Of a stretch of 64,000 nt of DNA, positions 20,421-33,420 are shown one piece after another. How positions within the stretch are numbered: the stretch's first letter is position 1; each line of letters starts with the position of its first letter. Location of the stretch: positions 248,001 to 312,000 of the forward strand of contig JAIUPT010000017.1 of the NCBI GenBank assembly GCA_022315425.1, written 5' to 3'. Under the pieces are notes generated by a model. The model was not told the DNA's origin and made no database searches. It saw only the letters and a list, made by a program, of their open reading frames with translations. Source of the DNA: Pseudevernia furfuracea (Eukaryota > Ascomycota > Lecanoromycetes > Lecanorales > Parmeliaceae). The position numbers were made by a program, and so were the translations under genes.

Positions 20421-23184
20421 ATAGTCTATCTATATACGACGGTGTATCTACTAAAGATATACTCGTTCGACGTTTCTTTCTAATCTCGAATCGAGTTCTT
20501 TCTAATTAAGAATCGAGAGATTTAACTATTCGTCGATTATCGACTAGTGTTATAATATAATAAAATAAAATAATTTATATTGCTTTTAAATAGTATCTAT
20601 TCTTTATAAAGATTAAATTTATTAAATTTATAAATAATTTTAAAAACTCGTTATATAATATACGATATTAGGATTTATTAATTCTCTATTAAGTAGATTT
20701 AATCAATAATCTTAATTTATATTTAATAAATAAATAAAATTAATAAAATATAAGATTATATAAAACTCGTAAATATTAAATAAGTCGTAGAGTAAAGTAA
20801 GATTTTAATATCGTTATTTGATCGATTACTTCTTAAGAGATACACGATCTTAGAAAAATGTGCGTACAAGTCTTATATTTTTAATAACTTTTTACTTTTC
20901 TATTACTTTTTTGAGATTTTTTTTTCAATTATAAAGACTTATCTGCGTTATTTAAAAAATTAAGAATTTTTAAAATCGATTTTATAATTATTAATAAATT
21001 AGAAGTTAAAGATTTTTAGCTTAAAGAAACGAAGTATTTAATATATATTTTAATAGTAAATTTCTTTTATATAGTAATAAAATAATATTAAGTCTCTCTT
21101 AATCTTTAATACGACTTCGATATTATATTATACAACACTCTTATAGAAAAGAATTAGAGCGTTACTATTTAAATTGTATAAATGTTAATTATAATCGTTA
21201 CGACGTCGCGTTTTAAAAGAATAAGACTAAGAGATAATACTATAATAAGAAAAACACTTAAATCGCTAAGTCTAAAACAATTATTAAGAAAGATTAGTCT
21301 AAGAAGAATTCGAATATTAAATACGATTCGATCTTTAAAACGAGTATAAACGACTTAACGAACTTAATAAATTAGAATAAGAATATTATAAATAAGATTT
21401 TATACTCTTTAAAATTAAAAATAATTATTCTTATCGACGACTATAAGGAATTTCGTCGTTATAGCGTTTACTATAATAATATCGTCTTTATAATCTTATA
21501 ATAGATTACTAGAAATTATACTATTACTTTATATAAGTGCAAAGTTCAAAAATTAATTATCACTTATATGTTCGTTCTAACGTCGTCTAAGAATAAAAAG
21601 TCGATATCTAATTAAATCGATATTATGAATAATACTTAGAAATAAATTATATATCGATATGATCTTTACTCGATACTTCTTTTAGTGCTAATAAACACGT
21701 TTAGATACGACTTTAACGAGAATATTAATTAATCTCTTTATTATAAAATTATTAAATATCTAAGAAGCAATAATTCTTATATTTAATCTCTTAAGTCTAT
21801 AAGTAATAAATTAATAAAAGAGATTTATTTTTAAAATTATAAACTACTTTACGAAAATTCGAATTATTATAATATATAAATCTATAATCGCTTTGATTTA
21901 AATAAGATTATTATTATATAAGAAGATAATATAAATAATTCTCTAAGTATATTTATAATTAAAGACGTGTTAATAAAGACTTAAAAAAATAAGAGATATA
22001 GTATTTTATATTATTATTTAGTCTATATATTATTACGCTATTCTCTTATCTTCTTATTCAACGAATTATTTTAATATTATAATATCTCAAATATTAATTA
22101 TATAATAAGAGAAAGTCTTTATACTTAACGAATTAATTCTAACGAATCTTATATATAAGTAACGAGTTCTCGAGTTAATAGAGATAACTTTACACGCGTT
22201 ATTAACGTCTTATTTTATAAAAATAAGATGTCTTTCTTTCGTCTTATATAATTATTATTTATATATATATAAATATCTTACATAATATGAACTCGATAGA
22301 TTTAATCGACTTCTTCACTGCGAACGACTATTATAATATTTCGTTTATAATATATACGTAACTATAAAAAGCAATCGACTTTAATAAGTTAAGATCAATT
22401 AAAAAACAATACACTCTAAGTTATATTATATTAAATTATTCGCGAAACTTAAGAGGTTGAGATTATTATTAATAACGAGATTAATAGGCAACGAATCGTT
22501 CTATCTTTTAATTAATATAAAGATTTATAATTTATAAAATAATTATATTAGAACGTTATTATCTTATTTACGAAGTTCGATCGATTAGACTTCTTTATTA
22601 CGTTTATTTATAATTTTAATTAAAAAAAGATTAAGAAAAATCTTTTATTTAACAAATAACTTATTAATCGCTCGAATCTAATCGTTAGAATATTTAATTA
22701 AAAGTTAAAAACTCTATAATACGATATCAAAAAGAAAAAGATTCTTAATAAGTTTTATTATTCTTTTATAATCCTTATAAATCTTCTTTTATCTTTCGTT
22801 TTTTTAGCTTAATAAATAATTAATAAAATATTAATTAAACTGTTAATATAGATTTTAAATTATCTCTAAGAATCTTTTTAATACGATTTAAAGTTCTTAT
22901 ACGTAGAAAACTTTATTAATTAATTCTACGATATAATTAAAAAAAAATCTTTTATTTTAAGATCTCGATCTACGATCGATTAGATTTTTATATAATTCTA
23001 ATTTTAACTTATTTTTGCTTTATTAGATCGAATTTTAATATATATTTATATTATAGAGTGTTAAAAAAGAGATCTTTTATATATTTATATTCTTATTATA
23101 TTATACTTTTAAAATCGAATTCTTAACGTAGTTAAGATATTTATAAATTTAAAAAGTTTTTATAAAATTTGAAATTATTAACTC

Positions 23185-23264
23185 TGCGAATCTGACGAAA
23201 ATCGTGCTTTTCGTATAGTTAGCAACTTATATCAAATTTCAACACAATTTTCGTCAGATTCGCA
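23185..23264. repeat. Inverted repeat, 22-bp arms, in a weakly mutated patch
   Basis: TGCGAATCTGACGAAAAT... at 23185-23206 pairs with ...ATTTTCGTCAGATTCGCA at 23243-23264 (21 of 22 positions) across a 36-nt loop. Related phrases (CGTACGAATTCGACGAAAAG at 23553, CGTGCGAATTCGGCGAAAAT near 23619) recur downstream. Confidence 0.6.
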
Positions 23265-25411
23265 ACTTTAAAAATTTTCAACAGAATTTAGTTTTATAAA
23301 TAATTTTCAGTCCTATAGATCTTGATTTTTAATAATCGACGTCGACGACGAAAAGATGTTATGACGACGAGTATTCACATTATATTAAAATAGATTTCAG
23401 ATTCATATAATTTAGACAATTTTCTCGCGAGAGTGTCATCGATAGCTCGAGACACATATTACGTATATCTTATTGCGTATATCTTATTACGTATATCTTA
23501 TATATATCTTACACATGTCTTTTATTTACTAAAAAAAATTTAATTTGTTAATCGTACGAATTCGACGAAAAGAGTTAAATATAGATAAAGTCTATTAAAT
23601 AGACTAAATCGTGCTGATCGTGCGAATTCGGCGAAAATCGTACGAAAATAAACTTTTTAGATTTGACGATGAATAGACGCGACTATTAATATTAAAATAT
23701 CGAATATACGTCTATATTCGAATCTCTATATTATTGTAATTAGATATATACTTTACGACAATTATAATTATTATATTATTATTAAAATAGATACGATCTC
23801 GCTCTACTAAGACTCGAATAATAACGAATATAATAAACGATTTTCGAAGCGTAATCTTTTATAATCAAATCGTCTTTTAGTCGAACTTCGAATATTCACG
23901 TATTGTTAATATAAATCTATTATAGTCTTAAAGAATAAATTTAAATAAAATTATCAAGTGATACTTTATAGTCTCTATTTATCGATTAAATATAATACTT
24001 ATATTAACGTTAAGATTTATATTAACGTCAAGACGTGTAAATATATCTTTAAATATATTTATAAGAATAGCGATCGAGTTAGTCTTCGAACAATACGCGA
24101 GAACGATAATAGAAATTAAAACGCTATAGATCTAAACGTAATAAACGAGATTTAAGAATATCGAAACGTAAGATAAATAGACTCTACGAAGATCTATTAA
24201 AGAATATTTAATTTTAAATCATATAATTAAGATTTTAAAATCGAACGATTAAATCTTTATCTTTTTAATAATTAAAATATTTAATTCGATAACGATACTA
24301 ATCTCGCGAGAATAATTTAAAAAAAGTAACGAGCGTTAAATCAAATTATTAATCTTCTTTAAATTCAATTTATAGCGTTAATAGCGACGAGATATAAAAA
24401 ATCTCTTTTATATTAATTTATCGAATCGATACGTCTAAAAAAAAGAGTTAAAATTCACGTTAGAGAGATACGAATACAATTATTCGTATATATTATATTA
24501 GTTCGAACGCGAGCGAACTCTTTTATTCTCGTTATCTTTTATTTAATATATCGAATTTAATATTCTTTAAGAATCTACGAACGATAAATAATAATATTAT
24601 TTTTAGTTTTTATAATATTTATATAATAAGAGATTTATTATATAATAACGTCGAATGAGATTAAAGCTTAAAAAAAGTAGATATTTAATAAAATAAAAAA
24701 TATTTATAAAGTCTCTTTATAATAATTCTTCTTAATTATAAACTTAGTAATTTTTTAAATTTATAAAATAAGTGTAAAAAGAGATATATTAATTAATTTC
24801 TTTATTATTCGAAAGCACTTTAAGTTTTTTTATAATTTTTCTTTTAAAAATCTTTACGTTAGACGTTTTTTTAATTTTCGATTCATAAAATATATATTTC
24901 TCTCTTTTCGCTCTATTCTAATTTTTTTAACTAAAGTTTTTCGGGATCGATTAAAGAGTTTTATCGCGTTATTTACTATATTAAAATATTATAAACTTTT
25001 TATTAATAATATTTTCGTGATTTTTCTTTAAAGTCTTTCGCGTTAAAAAAATTTACTATTTTTTATTTTATAAATATATATCTCTTCTCTTTTATCTTAT
25101 TATATTTCAAGTTAATTAATATATACTCTTCTTCTTTTAGTCTATTTAACAACTATCTTTATATTCTTTAAAGCGACTATTAAAATCTTATTATATCGAA
25201 GAATACGAATAATAAAAAATACGTCGTTTACGATTTTTATCTTTATTTAATTCAAGTTCGTCTAAAGAAAAATAATATTAGCTTTATAAGAGATATTAGT
25301 CTAATCGATTTCAATTTATTAAAAATATAATAAGACTACGAAAAGTATTATAAAAACGATTATAATAGACTTCTTCGCGAGAAATAAAGCTATTAAATTA
25401 ATACTCAAGAT

Positions 25412-25911
25412 TATGTTACGTAACGAGACGAGACGTCTCGACGAGATTTCGCGTCAAGTCGAATTCGAGATAAGATATCGAGACGAGTTTTCGAATTTTT
25501 TAAAAATCTTATTTTATTTTATCTTAACGTCGATTTATTCGAGATTACTTCGTTATCTCGTTAATTTTCTTTATTAAATTAACTCGAGATTATTACTTTT
25601 ATAATAATCTTATAAATATAATCTTACGTGACTTTTTAATTTTTTTTTTAAGTAATTATACGTTATACTTTAATTTTAATAAGAGTATTATATTTTATAT
25701 TATATTTTATTTTATTTTAATACGCAATATCAAAATTTTAAAAAAAATCGTTTAAAGATATTTAAGATTTATTAAGATATCGAGATAATTTCGTTATCTC
25801 GATATAAATAAATCGTCTTATCTCGTCTCATCTTAATCAAATCTCGTCTTAACGTCGAGACGAAGTGCGACACTTAAAATCTCGCTCTATCTCGTCTCAT
25901 TGCGCAGCGTA
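25412..25911 (-). mobile_element. TACGCT-family element, complete, fused to a second copy
   Basis: 500 bp in reverse orientation, starting TATGTTACGTAACGAGACGA (TACGCT mutated to TATGTT) and ending GCGCAGCGTA. A second copy follows directly without its left terminus. Confidence 0.65.
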
Positions 25912-26379
25912 GTTTGAAGTGTTATATCTCGCTTCGACGCTAAGACGAGATTTAGTTAAAGTAATACGAGATAAGACGATTTATTTTTATTAAAATAACG
26001 AGATTACTTTAATATCTTATTAAGTTTATTAATTAGATTAATTCGAGATCGTTATTTTCGTAACGATCTTTTAAATTTTATATCGTCTAAATTTTTAATT
26101 ATCTTTTGAAGTAATTATACGTCGTATTTTAATTTTAATTAAAGTATTATACTCTACGTCTTATATTATTTTATTTCGATATATAATATTAAAATTTTAA
26201 AGAGATCGCTTGAAAATATTTAAGATTTATCGAGATAACGAAATAACTTCGAATAAATCGACGCTAAGATGAGATAAGATAAGATTTTTAGAAAATTCAA
26301 AAATTCGCTTCGATATTTCGTTTCGAACTCGACTTAACGCGAAATCTCGTCGAAACGTCTCGTCTTATTACGAAGTATA
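25912..26379 (+). mobile_element. TACGCT-family element, left-truncated, abutting copy
   Basis: Opposite orientation to its neighbour; starts within the family interior (GAAGTGTTATATCTCGCTTC) and ends in a mutated terminus TTACGAAGTATA. Together the two make a ~970-bp imperfect palindrome-like array. Confidence 0.6.
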
Positions 26380-27290
26380 AGATTAAGTTATTAATAAAAA
26401 AGATAACTTTCTTTTATTTTATAAAGAGAGAATACTTAAGTAAAGAAGATTAAAAAATATAATTTAATAGCTATTATAACACTTACTATTATAAACTTAT
26501 AAAAGTAAAAACTATTAAAATTATAATAAACTTAAGATAATTAAAACATTTAATTAAAATAGTTATTAAGTAAAATCGAACTTATAATCTATTAGTTTAT
26601 ATAATAGAATATTTAATAATTTAATAATAAAGTATGATAAGAGTAAAGAATAATTATAAGAATACGTCTTATTATACTACGTAATTATATTACGTAACTT
26701 CATTTTTAATAATAACTTTTTAATAATAAATAATAATTACTTCTTAATAGTTATTTCTTAATAACTAATCTTTTATAATTCTTTAATAATTACTCTTTAA
26801 TAGTTACTCTTTAATAGTTATTCTTTAATATTTTTTTTTAATAAGTATAGATTTACGAATTAAATTCGTAAAACTTATTCTTAAATTTCGAGAAGTAATT
26901 TCGAACGACGTATTTTCGAAAAGAATTTGCTTCGAAGAACTCTTTAAGATAAAAAACTTTAACTTAGAACTTGTTAATAATTATAAAATCGATTTTAATT
27001 TTATTTAATTCTCTAAATAAAGTAATTAAGTCTTATTTAAAAAAAATCTTAAAAGAGTAATAAAGAGTAAAGAGTTATTTAAAGTATAAGACTTATATAA
27101 ATAAATTTTTAATAAGAACGCTCGAGAGATCTAACGAGCTAATAAAGCGAGTCTATTTAAAAAACGTCGATCTATTAAATTAATTATTAATCAAATATAT
27201 AAATTTAAAATCTTTTAAATTAGTTCTATTTTAGTCTTTTATATATAGTAATAATTACTCTTTAATACTTCTTTAATAATTAAATAATAA

Positions 27291-27388
27291 TTACTCTTTA
27301 ATAATTATTCTTTAATAATTATTCTTTATTAATTACTCTTTAATAATTATTCTTTAATAATTATTCTTTAATAATTATTCTTTAATAA
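27291..27388. repeat. Tandem repeat, seven copies of a 14-bp unit
   Basis: Seven consecutive 14-mers of the form TTAYTCTTTAATAA, with looser copies on both sides (about 26750-26840 and 27400-27530). AT-rich minisatellite; not a CRISPR array, as no spacers are present. Confidence 0.75.
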
Positions 27389-28629
27389 GTAATCTTTTAT
27401 AATCTTTTAATAATTACTATTTAATAGTTACTCTTTAATAACTACTCTTTAATAATTCTTTAATTTTTTTTTTAATAATAATTCTTTAATAATTCTTTAA
27501 TAATAATTTTTTAATAGTTATATTATAAATCTTTAAATTTATTTTACGATAATAAATTAAATATATTATTACGTATATATTGTTTTTATATATATATATA
27601 TCTCTTTTTATTATATATATATCTCTCTCTATTTTATAAAAGATTTATTAAACTACTTCTCTTTATAAAGCTCTTCGCTAATATTCTATCTCGTAAACTT
27701 TTATTAAAATTATTATTAAATATAAGTAAAAAATATTTTCGTATTATATAAATATAGAATATATATAATTAAGTAATTATTATTATATTTACTTAAGTAA
27801 TTACTAGTCGTTATAATTTAATATTTAATAATTAAGTAAATTTTAAATTCTAAGATTAAATAAGAAAAATTAATATTATCGTTAATAATATTATAATTAA
27901 TAATGCTCTATAACTATACTCTCTATATCGAGCGATCTAGACAACTAAACTATGTTAGAAATACGTTATCGATCGACTAACTAATAGATCTTAGCTACTC
28001 TTAGCGCGCGAGACTTAGTTAAAATAATATAATAAGACAAGTATAGACTTATCAATTAAATTCGTGAAACGTGTTTTTAGAATTTTAAGAGTTGTTTCGA
28101 AGTCGCGTATTCTCGACTATTTAAGAAGATTTGCTTCGAAAACTCTTTAAGATAAAAAACCTTTTAACTTAGAATTTGTTAATAATTATAAGATCGATTA
28201 TAAAAAAATTTGATTCTCTAAATAACGTAAATTAGTTTTTATAATTAAAATAAAAAATCTTAAAAAAGAAATGAAAAAGTAAAAAGTTATTTAAACTATA
28301 AGACTTATACACACAAACTTTTGATAAGAGCGCTCGAGAGATCTAACGAACTAATAAAGCGAATCTAATTAAAAAGTGTAATATAGTAGAATTAATTATT
28401 AACTACATAAGGTATATAAAAGTAAGATTTTTTCGCTTAGTTCTATACTATTCTTTTATGTATACTAATTTTGCTCGATATTCGTAACTTAGCTTACTCT
28501 TATTAACTTATACTATCGAGATATTTAAAGGAGAAAAATAAGAAGAACGAAGAGAATAAAAAGAACGAGAAGAAAGATAAGATAGATATATAATAAAGAA
28601 TTGCTAACGATAAGATGGATATATAATAA

Positions 28630-28839
28630 AGAGTATTAGAATTAGTATAGAGTTAAGTCATATAAATATATTAAATAAGACAACTAGATATAGAATAACT
28701 ATGTACTAAGAGAGAAAATCATATATATATAACTAAGTGAATCTATTAAGACACGTTAAGTTTAAAAGAGATAGTATATCAACAAAGAAGTGCTAACATA
28801 AATAGATATTATTAAGAAATACGAGATACGCTCGTAACA
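28630..28839. mobile_element. RIP-mutated solo LTR
   Basis: Collinear with the intact LTR at 49771-49962, with C-to-T/G-to-A changes; ends in the same CTCGTAACA. Left boundary approximate. Confidence 0.5.
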
Positions 28840-30420
28840 AAGAGTTACTAAGAGATAAAAGAAGAACGTCTAAACTTAAAAGACTTAAAAGACTTAAAAA
28901 TACTATATTCGAGAATTAGTCGAATTAGATATTAATTCTTTAGATTTATAACGATAAAAAGAAAGAAAGCTATTTTATTTTTAATAAATTTGATTAAAAA
29001 AATTGCGACGCATTGCGACGTCTTGCGAGAGAAGAGAACTTACTAAGATTCTTAAAGTTTCTATAGATCTTCGTATTAAGTTTCTAATTTGCGAGTAAAT
29101 TTGTCGAGTCGAATTAATATTAAAAGATATACTTATATTACTAGTCTATAGCTATCTAGTTAAGAGAGAGATATATATAAAATAAAAGAGAGTATATATA
29201 TAATAAAAGACGATATACACGTAGTAATATTCTAAATTAATGTTTAAAACTTAATATATATTTTATATATAATTTATTTCTCGTTTTATTTAAAACTTTA
29301 ATTAATCAAATATTAAATATTTATTTTTAAGAGATTATAAGCTTAAATATAAAGTTTTTTTAATACTATTTTTTTTTAAATCACTTACTAAATTACTTAA
29401 AATATTTTACTTAGATTAGAAGTCTTAATACGTTTATTATTTAATTATTATTTTTTATCGCGAAGTTATAGAAATTCTATTAATTTAATATCTTCTTTTT
29501 TATTCGTCGAGTAATTATAATAAATTAATCTCTTAAAATAAATAAAGTCTTTTATTTAAAAGAGAGTCTAATTAATATATTATTATCGTTAATTATCAAC
29601 GTAATAAATAATAGTTTAATATTTCTTTTTTAATTAATCGAAAAGATAAGAAAAGACTTAACGTTTTTTATAAAGTCGTAAAAATTTTATATAAAATAAA
29701 TTATTAAGCGAGACGTAACTCTATAATATTACTATTTTTAAATTATATAAACGCGCTTATAAATACGTAGATTGTTTAATATAATATATCTATTTTATAA
29801 ATAGATATTATACTATTAATATGTTATTATAGTTACGTTCTACGACGCGTAGAGAGAGAGATATTTCTAGAGTCTCGCGTTCATAATTATAATTATTATC
29901 GTATTATTATTATACTTTCTTTCGTACGTGTCGTTCAAGATTGCGATATAAGTATAACGATTTAAGATATACTTCTTATATTATTTTATCGTGAGATGTC
30001 TTAGCTTTAATAAAATAAGTTAATAAGTTCGTAGTTAGTATCGTATATAAACAAATCTCGTCGCTAATCTATTTATATATTGATATATTAAAAAGCTTTT
30101 AAATTAGAGTATTATAAGAACTAGAGTACGAGATTTAAAATCTAAGTATAATTAATTTTATATATTTAGAATCGAGATCGAGATCGAGATATTTAGAATT
30201 TACGAGATTATTATTCTTCTTTATAATATATTATCTCTAAAGACTTTTATTTAGTTTCTTAAAATTTCGTCTATCTTATATAGTAATAATTAAAATATTA
30301 TTATTAAGTTATATATATCTAAATCTCTTTATAAGTATAATTAAGCTTTTAAAGCTTGATATAAAATATATCTTTTCTTAGAGCTAAATACACGATTGAA
30401 ATATTTCTTATATTTCTTTC

Positions 30421-30917
30421 TTCTTATTGTCTAGAGACGTGATTAGATAGAGTGATACTTGAGTAAGATAGGCTGAGAATGAAAAAAATAAGCCTAGAGT
30501 ACTTATGCTTGCTCGTCTTCGTCTTTATCGAGACTCGATCGAAATTGTTAGTCCGTAAGAACGTTAAGCAAGGAAAAGAATAAGCACTCGAGATAGGCCG
30601 TTCGCGACTTTGACTGATATGTCGATATGTAGACGTGTTAACGAATTGTGACTTTGTGAGATGCAAGCAAGATGTTCTCTCACATCTTGCTGAGCGAAAG
30701 AAAGTCTGTAGTCTGTCGGATGTTAGCTCACCGTTCACAAATAACATAGGGATCAGACGGATGTTCGAATCATAGGTTTCGTTGAGTGATACCGATCTGT
30801 TATTGTCGTGTTTAATGTGACTCTTCTCGTAGTTATGAATGTACTAAATTAATCTCGCGACGGATCATGTAGCTTTTGTTTTCAGATGCATGTGTGTACT
30901 TTCTCCTCCTAATAGCC
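30421..30917. other. Transition from desert to second metabolic island
   Basis: Composition recovers here; likely 3' flank of the GMC oxidoreductase. A 107-codon minus frame (30424-30747) shows no family pattern. Confidence 0.4.
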
Positions 30918-32808
30918 TTACTGATCGCTCTTGATGAGATCAGCTGCCTTCTCAGCGATTGCGTACACAAGAGCTGCAATATTACCAGATACATGCAAAG
31001 GAATAATGCTTGCATCAACAACCCTAAGACTCCGAACACCGAATACCTTTAGCTGCTCATCAACCACCTGTCCCAGAGCAGCCGTGCCACATGGATGATA
31101 CTCTGTACCGGTGTGGGCACGAAGATATTGTTCCCGCTGGCCCGGGTCTTGCATGTCCATGTCTGCTTTGGGAAAGACCCTCGAGAGGATTTTGTTTGCT
31201 AAAGGTTTGCTTCGAAACATTGCATCCGCAACACGAAGACCAACTGAAAGGATCTCGACATCCACTCTGCTCTGTAAGTACCGCGGATCGATTTTGGGCT
31301 GCATTGTGGGGTCTTTGTTCTGAATATGGATCGATCCCTTCGAAAATGGATGCGAGGACGCGACGATGACGGAGCACCGACTATTTCCCACGCCTGGCGC
31401 TAGGAGCTTCGTCTGATCATCAAACCGACTAGGGTCTGTGGTTGCTGGAAGTATCGCCAATTGTAGGCTAGCAGTTTGTGGATCGTTGATCCTCTCGGCA
31501 AGGATCTTGCGCTCCGCTTTGGTCCATCGGTCTGGCGCAGACTCTAATTCAAGCTTTACCGCGTGGTTGATCCTAGCCATTTCTTCCGGTGTCGCTATCT
31601 GTGCAACTGCAAGGAATGCATTCCCGTTGATTCCGTTTGCCAACGGACCCCCTTCACCCAGCCCATATTTCTGCATGGCTTCTCCTATGACGGCCTCTTG
31701 GGTCATATGATCCAGAGACATTTCCTCATCGACCAAATCGTACGACAAGATAGTCACCGGGTGGTCCACGAATTGCTCACCCACCCTTTGGTTTTCGACT
31801 ATGCATTCCAATCCTGCGGATTGGAGAACGTCGTGTCTCCCGATGCCAGAAAGCTCCAGTATTTGCGGTGTCTGCACCACTCCAGCGGCGAGAATGATCT
31901 CTCGTTGAGCATAGACGGCAAACTCTTTTCCGTTGCTCTGGAAAGCCACGCCTTTTGAGGTCGCGATCCCAGCATTCTGATCTAATAAGACTTGTGTCAC
32001 AGTTGCTTCGGTCAACACTTTCAGATTGTGCCTCGCAGAGTTAGGTGTCAAGTACCCAGTCACAGCGTAGCTCCTCGTCCCGGGGCCCTGGCTCCTGTCG
32101 ATCGTGCTAAGATTGGAATACCCTCCTAGATGAGACCCACTCCAAGCGTCCTTGGGTGGTGTCCACTGCAATCCCATCTTTTTCCCAGTCTGATGCCAGG
32201 CTTCTTCTACAGGGGCAGACCAATTTCCAAAGCTCGTCTTGATAGGGCCAGAGGAACCGTGGAATTCATTCTCAAATACTGTTGTTCTCGACTCCGTATC
32301 CATTGGATCTTGTGCTGGCACTGTCATCGCCTCATGTTTTAGGAAGAAGGGCTGGAGACCAGACCAAGCCCAGCTCTGGTATCCAGTAATTCGGGCCCAG
32401 TCGTCATATTCTGTAGCTTGTCCGCGCACATACATCATGTAATTGATGGCACTGGAGCCGCCGAGTACTTTACCGCGAGGAAAGGCATGGACAAGATTAT
32501 TGGTGCCAGGCTATTTGCTCGTCAGAAATTCCTTATCACCATGGCGTTGAAACTTGAGATGGTCTTACCTGCTGTACAGTTTTCAACAGCCAATCGTAAT
32601 TCTCATGCCCAACTAGACTGGGAAATGCAGCCGGAGTAAGGATCGAAGGATCATTCAGCCTTGCAGCGCCAGCTTCAAGAACGCCAACAGTAATATCAGA
32701 TTTCTCGGAGAGGCGAGCGGCGACAGCGAGGCCGGCAGTGCCACCTCCGATAATCAGATAGTCGAATGAGTTATGAATGAAGTCCTCAGGGTCATTCGTG
32801 ACAGACAT
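30918..32808 (-). CDS. GMC-family FAD oxidoreductase
   Basis: Two exons, 32808-32569 and 32510-30918, with a 58-nt intron (GTAAGA...ATAG); 610 residues. The N-terminal Rossmann dinucleotide site [15 protein letters not shown] (GGGTAG at 21-26) is followed across the intron by the first GMC signature region ([13 protein letters not shown]). The second signature lies mid-protein ([17 protein letters not shown]). The C-terminal active-site segment has HPCGT with the catalytic His and, further on, HVSGN with the partner Asn, then the FAD-contact [15 protein letters not shown]. There is no signal peptide, so it is probably intracellular. GMC enzymes oxidise alcohols (choline, glucose, aryl-alcohol, methanol and many cluster-specific substrates) or act as dehydrogenases in toxin and terpenoid pathways. 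It sits at the left border of the UbiA/BVMO/P450 group and is a candidate alcohol-oxidising step. Confidence 0.92.
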
Positions 32809-33420
32809 TGCTGAGTACGAGAAACCGAAGAGTCAGACAGTGTAGTGCTTGAGTGAGAATAGTTTTTAGATATTTTTTCAGTGTTGACAGTTGCACTTGC
32901 TAATTGAGATTGTAGTGTTCGAGCTGTGATAAGATGGCGGGAAAAGATGTATAAGTGGAAGTGAATACTGGGCTGTTACCCCGTACTCTAACATTCGGTA
33001 CTGTATTTGTGTAAATTACCACTTACTCTAATCAATTATACACCGACGTTGTAATTTTGAGTCCCCAGTGTGCTACAAAGGATGAAAGGAGGGTGTCTGA
33101 CCGTGCCGTGGGTGCAGAAGGATTCCAAATTCCAATCCTGTCGTTCCCAAGCCCATGCATTTTAATGCCTCACTTTCCGCCCTGGATTTCCCAATTCAAC
33201 TCTTCTCCGTCACCGAGTGGTGGTTAAATATGCACTCGCTCACCGCCTACTGGTTCTACGCCCTTACCCCGCAGCACTCCCATATTACAGAAATTCTCCG
33301 GACATAGTACCCCAAGCCAGACAGGACAGGAGATCTTGGTGTGATGAGCCTGTTACATAATCAAACCAGAACACCACGTTCCTACGACGCCAACCTTCTA
33401 CGAAAGCCTGGCTTGACGCC
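32809..33420. promoter_or_regulatory. Divergent promoter between GMC and rhodopsin-domain genes
   Basis: 612 bp between two outward start codons. No confident TATA box or palindromic regulator site was found. Confidence 0.45.

Larger units (their letters stand above)
20421..30420. repeat. 10-kb RIP-mutated AT-rich desert
   Basis: Almost devoid of CA/TG dinucleotides and of open frames. Contains tandem-fused TACGCT-family elements (25412-26379), a 14-bp tandem repeat (27291-27388), two copies of another family (about 26845-27250 and 28045-28460, beginning near AGTATAGACTTA and ending near TAGTTCTA), a mutated LTR (about 28630-28839) and a less mutated patch at ~23160-23660 with inverted repeats. 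Presumably a graveyard of transposons; no coding domain could be recognised between 20.4 and 25.4 kb. Confidence 0.85.

Noticed and set aside
27250..27540. Possible CRISPR-like array
   Set aside because: Units are directly abutting 14-mers with no spacers, in a eukaryotic AT-rich desert.
30424..30747. 107-codon minus frame at the desert edge
   Set aside because: Ser/Arg-rich translation without a domain, in partly RIP-mutated sequence.
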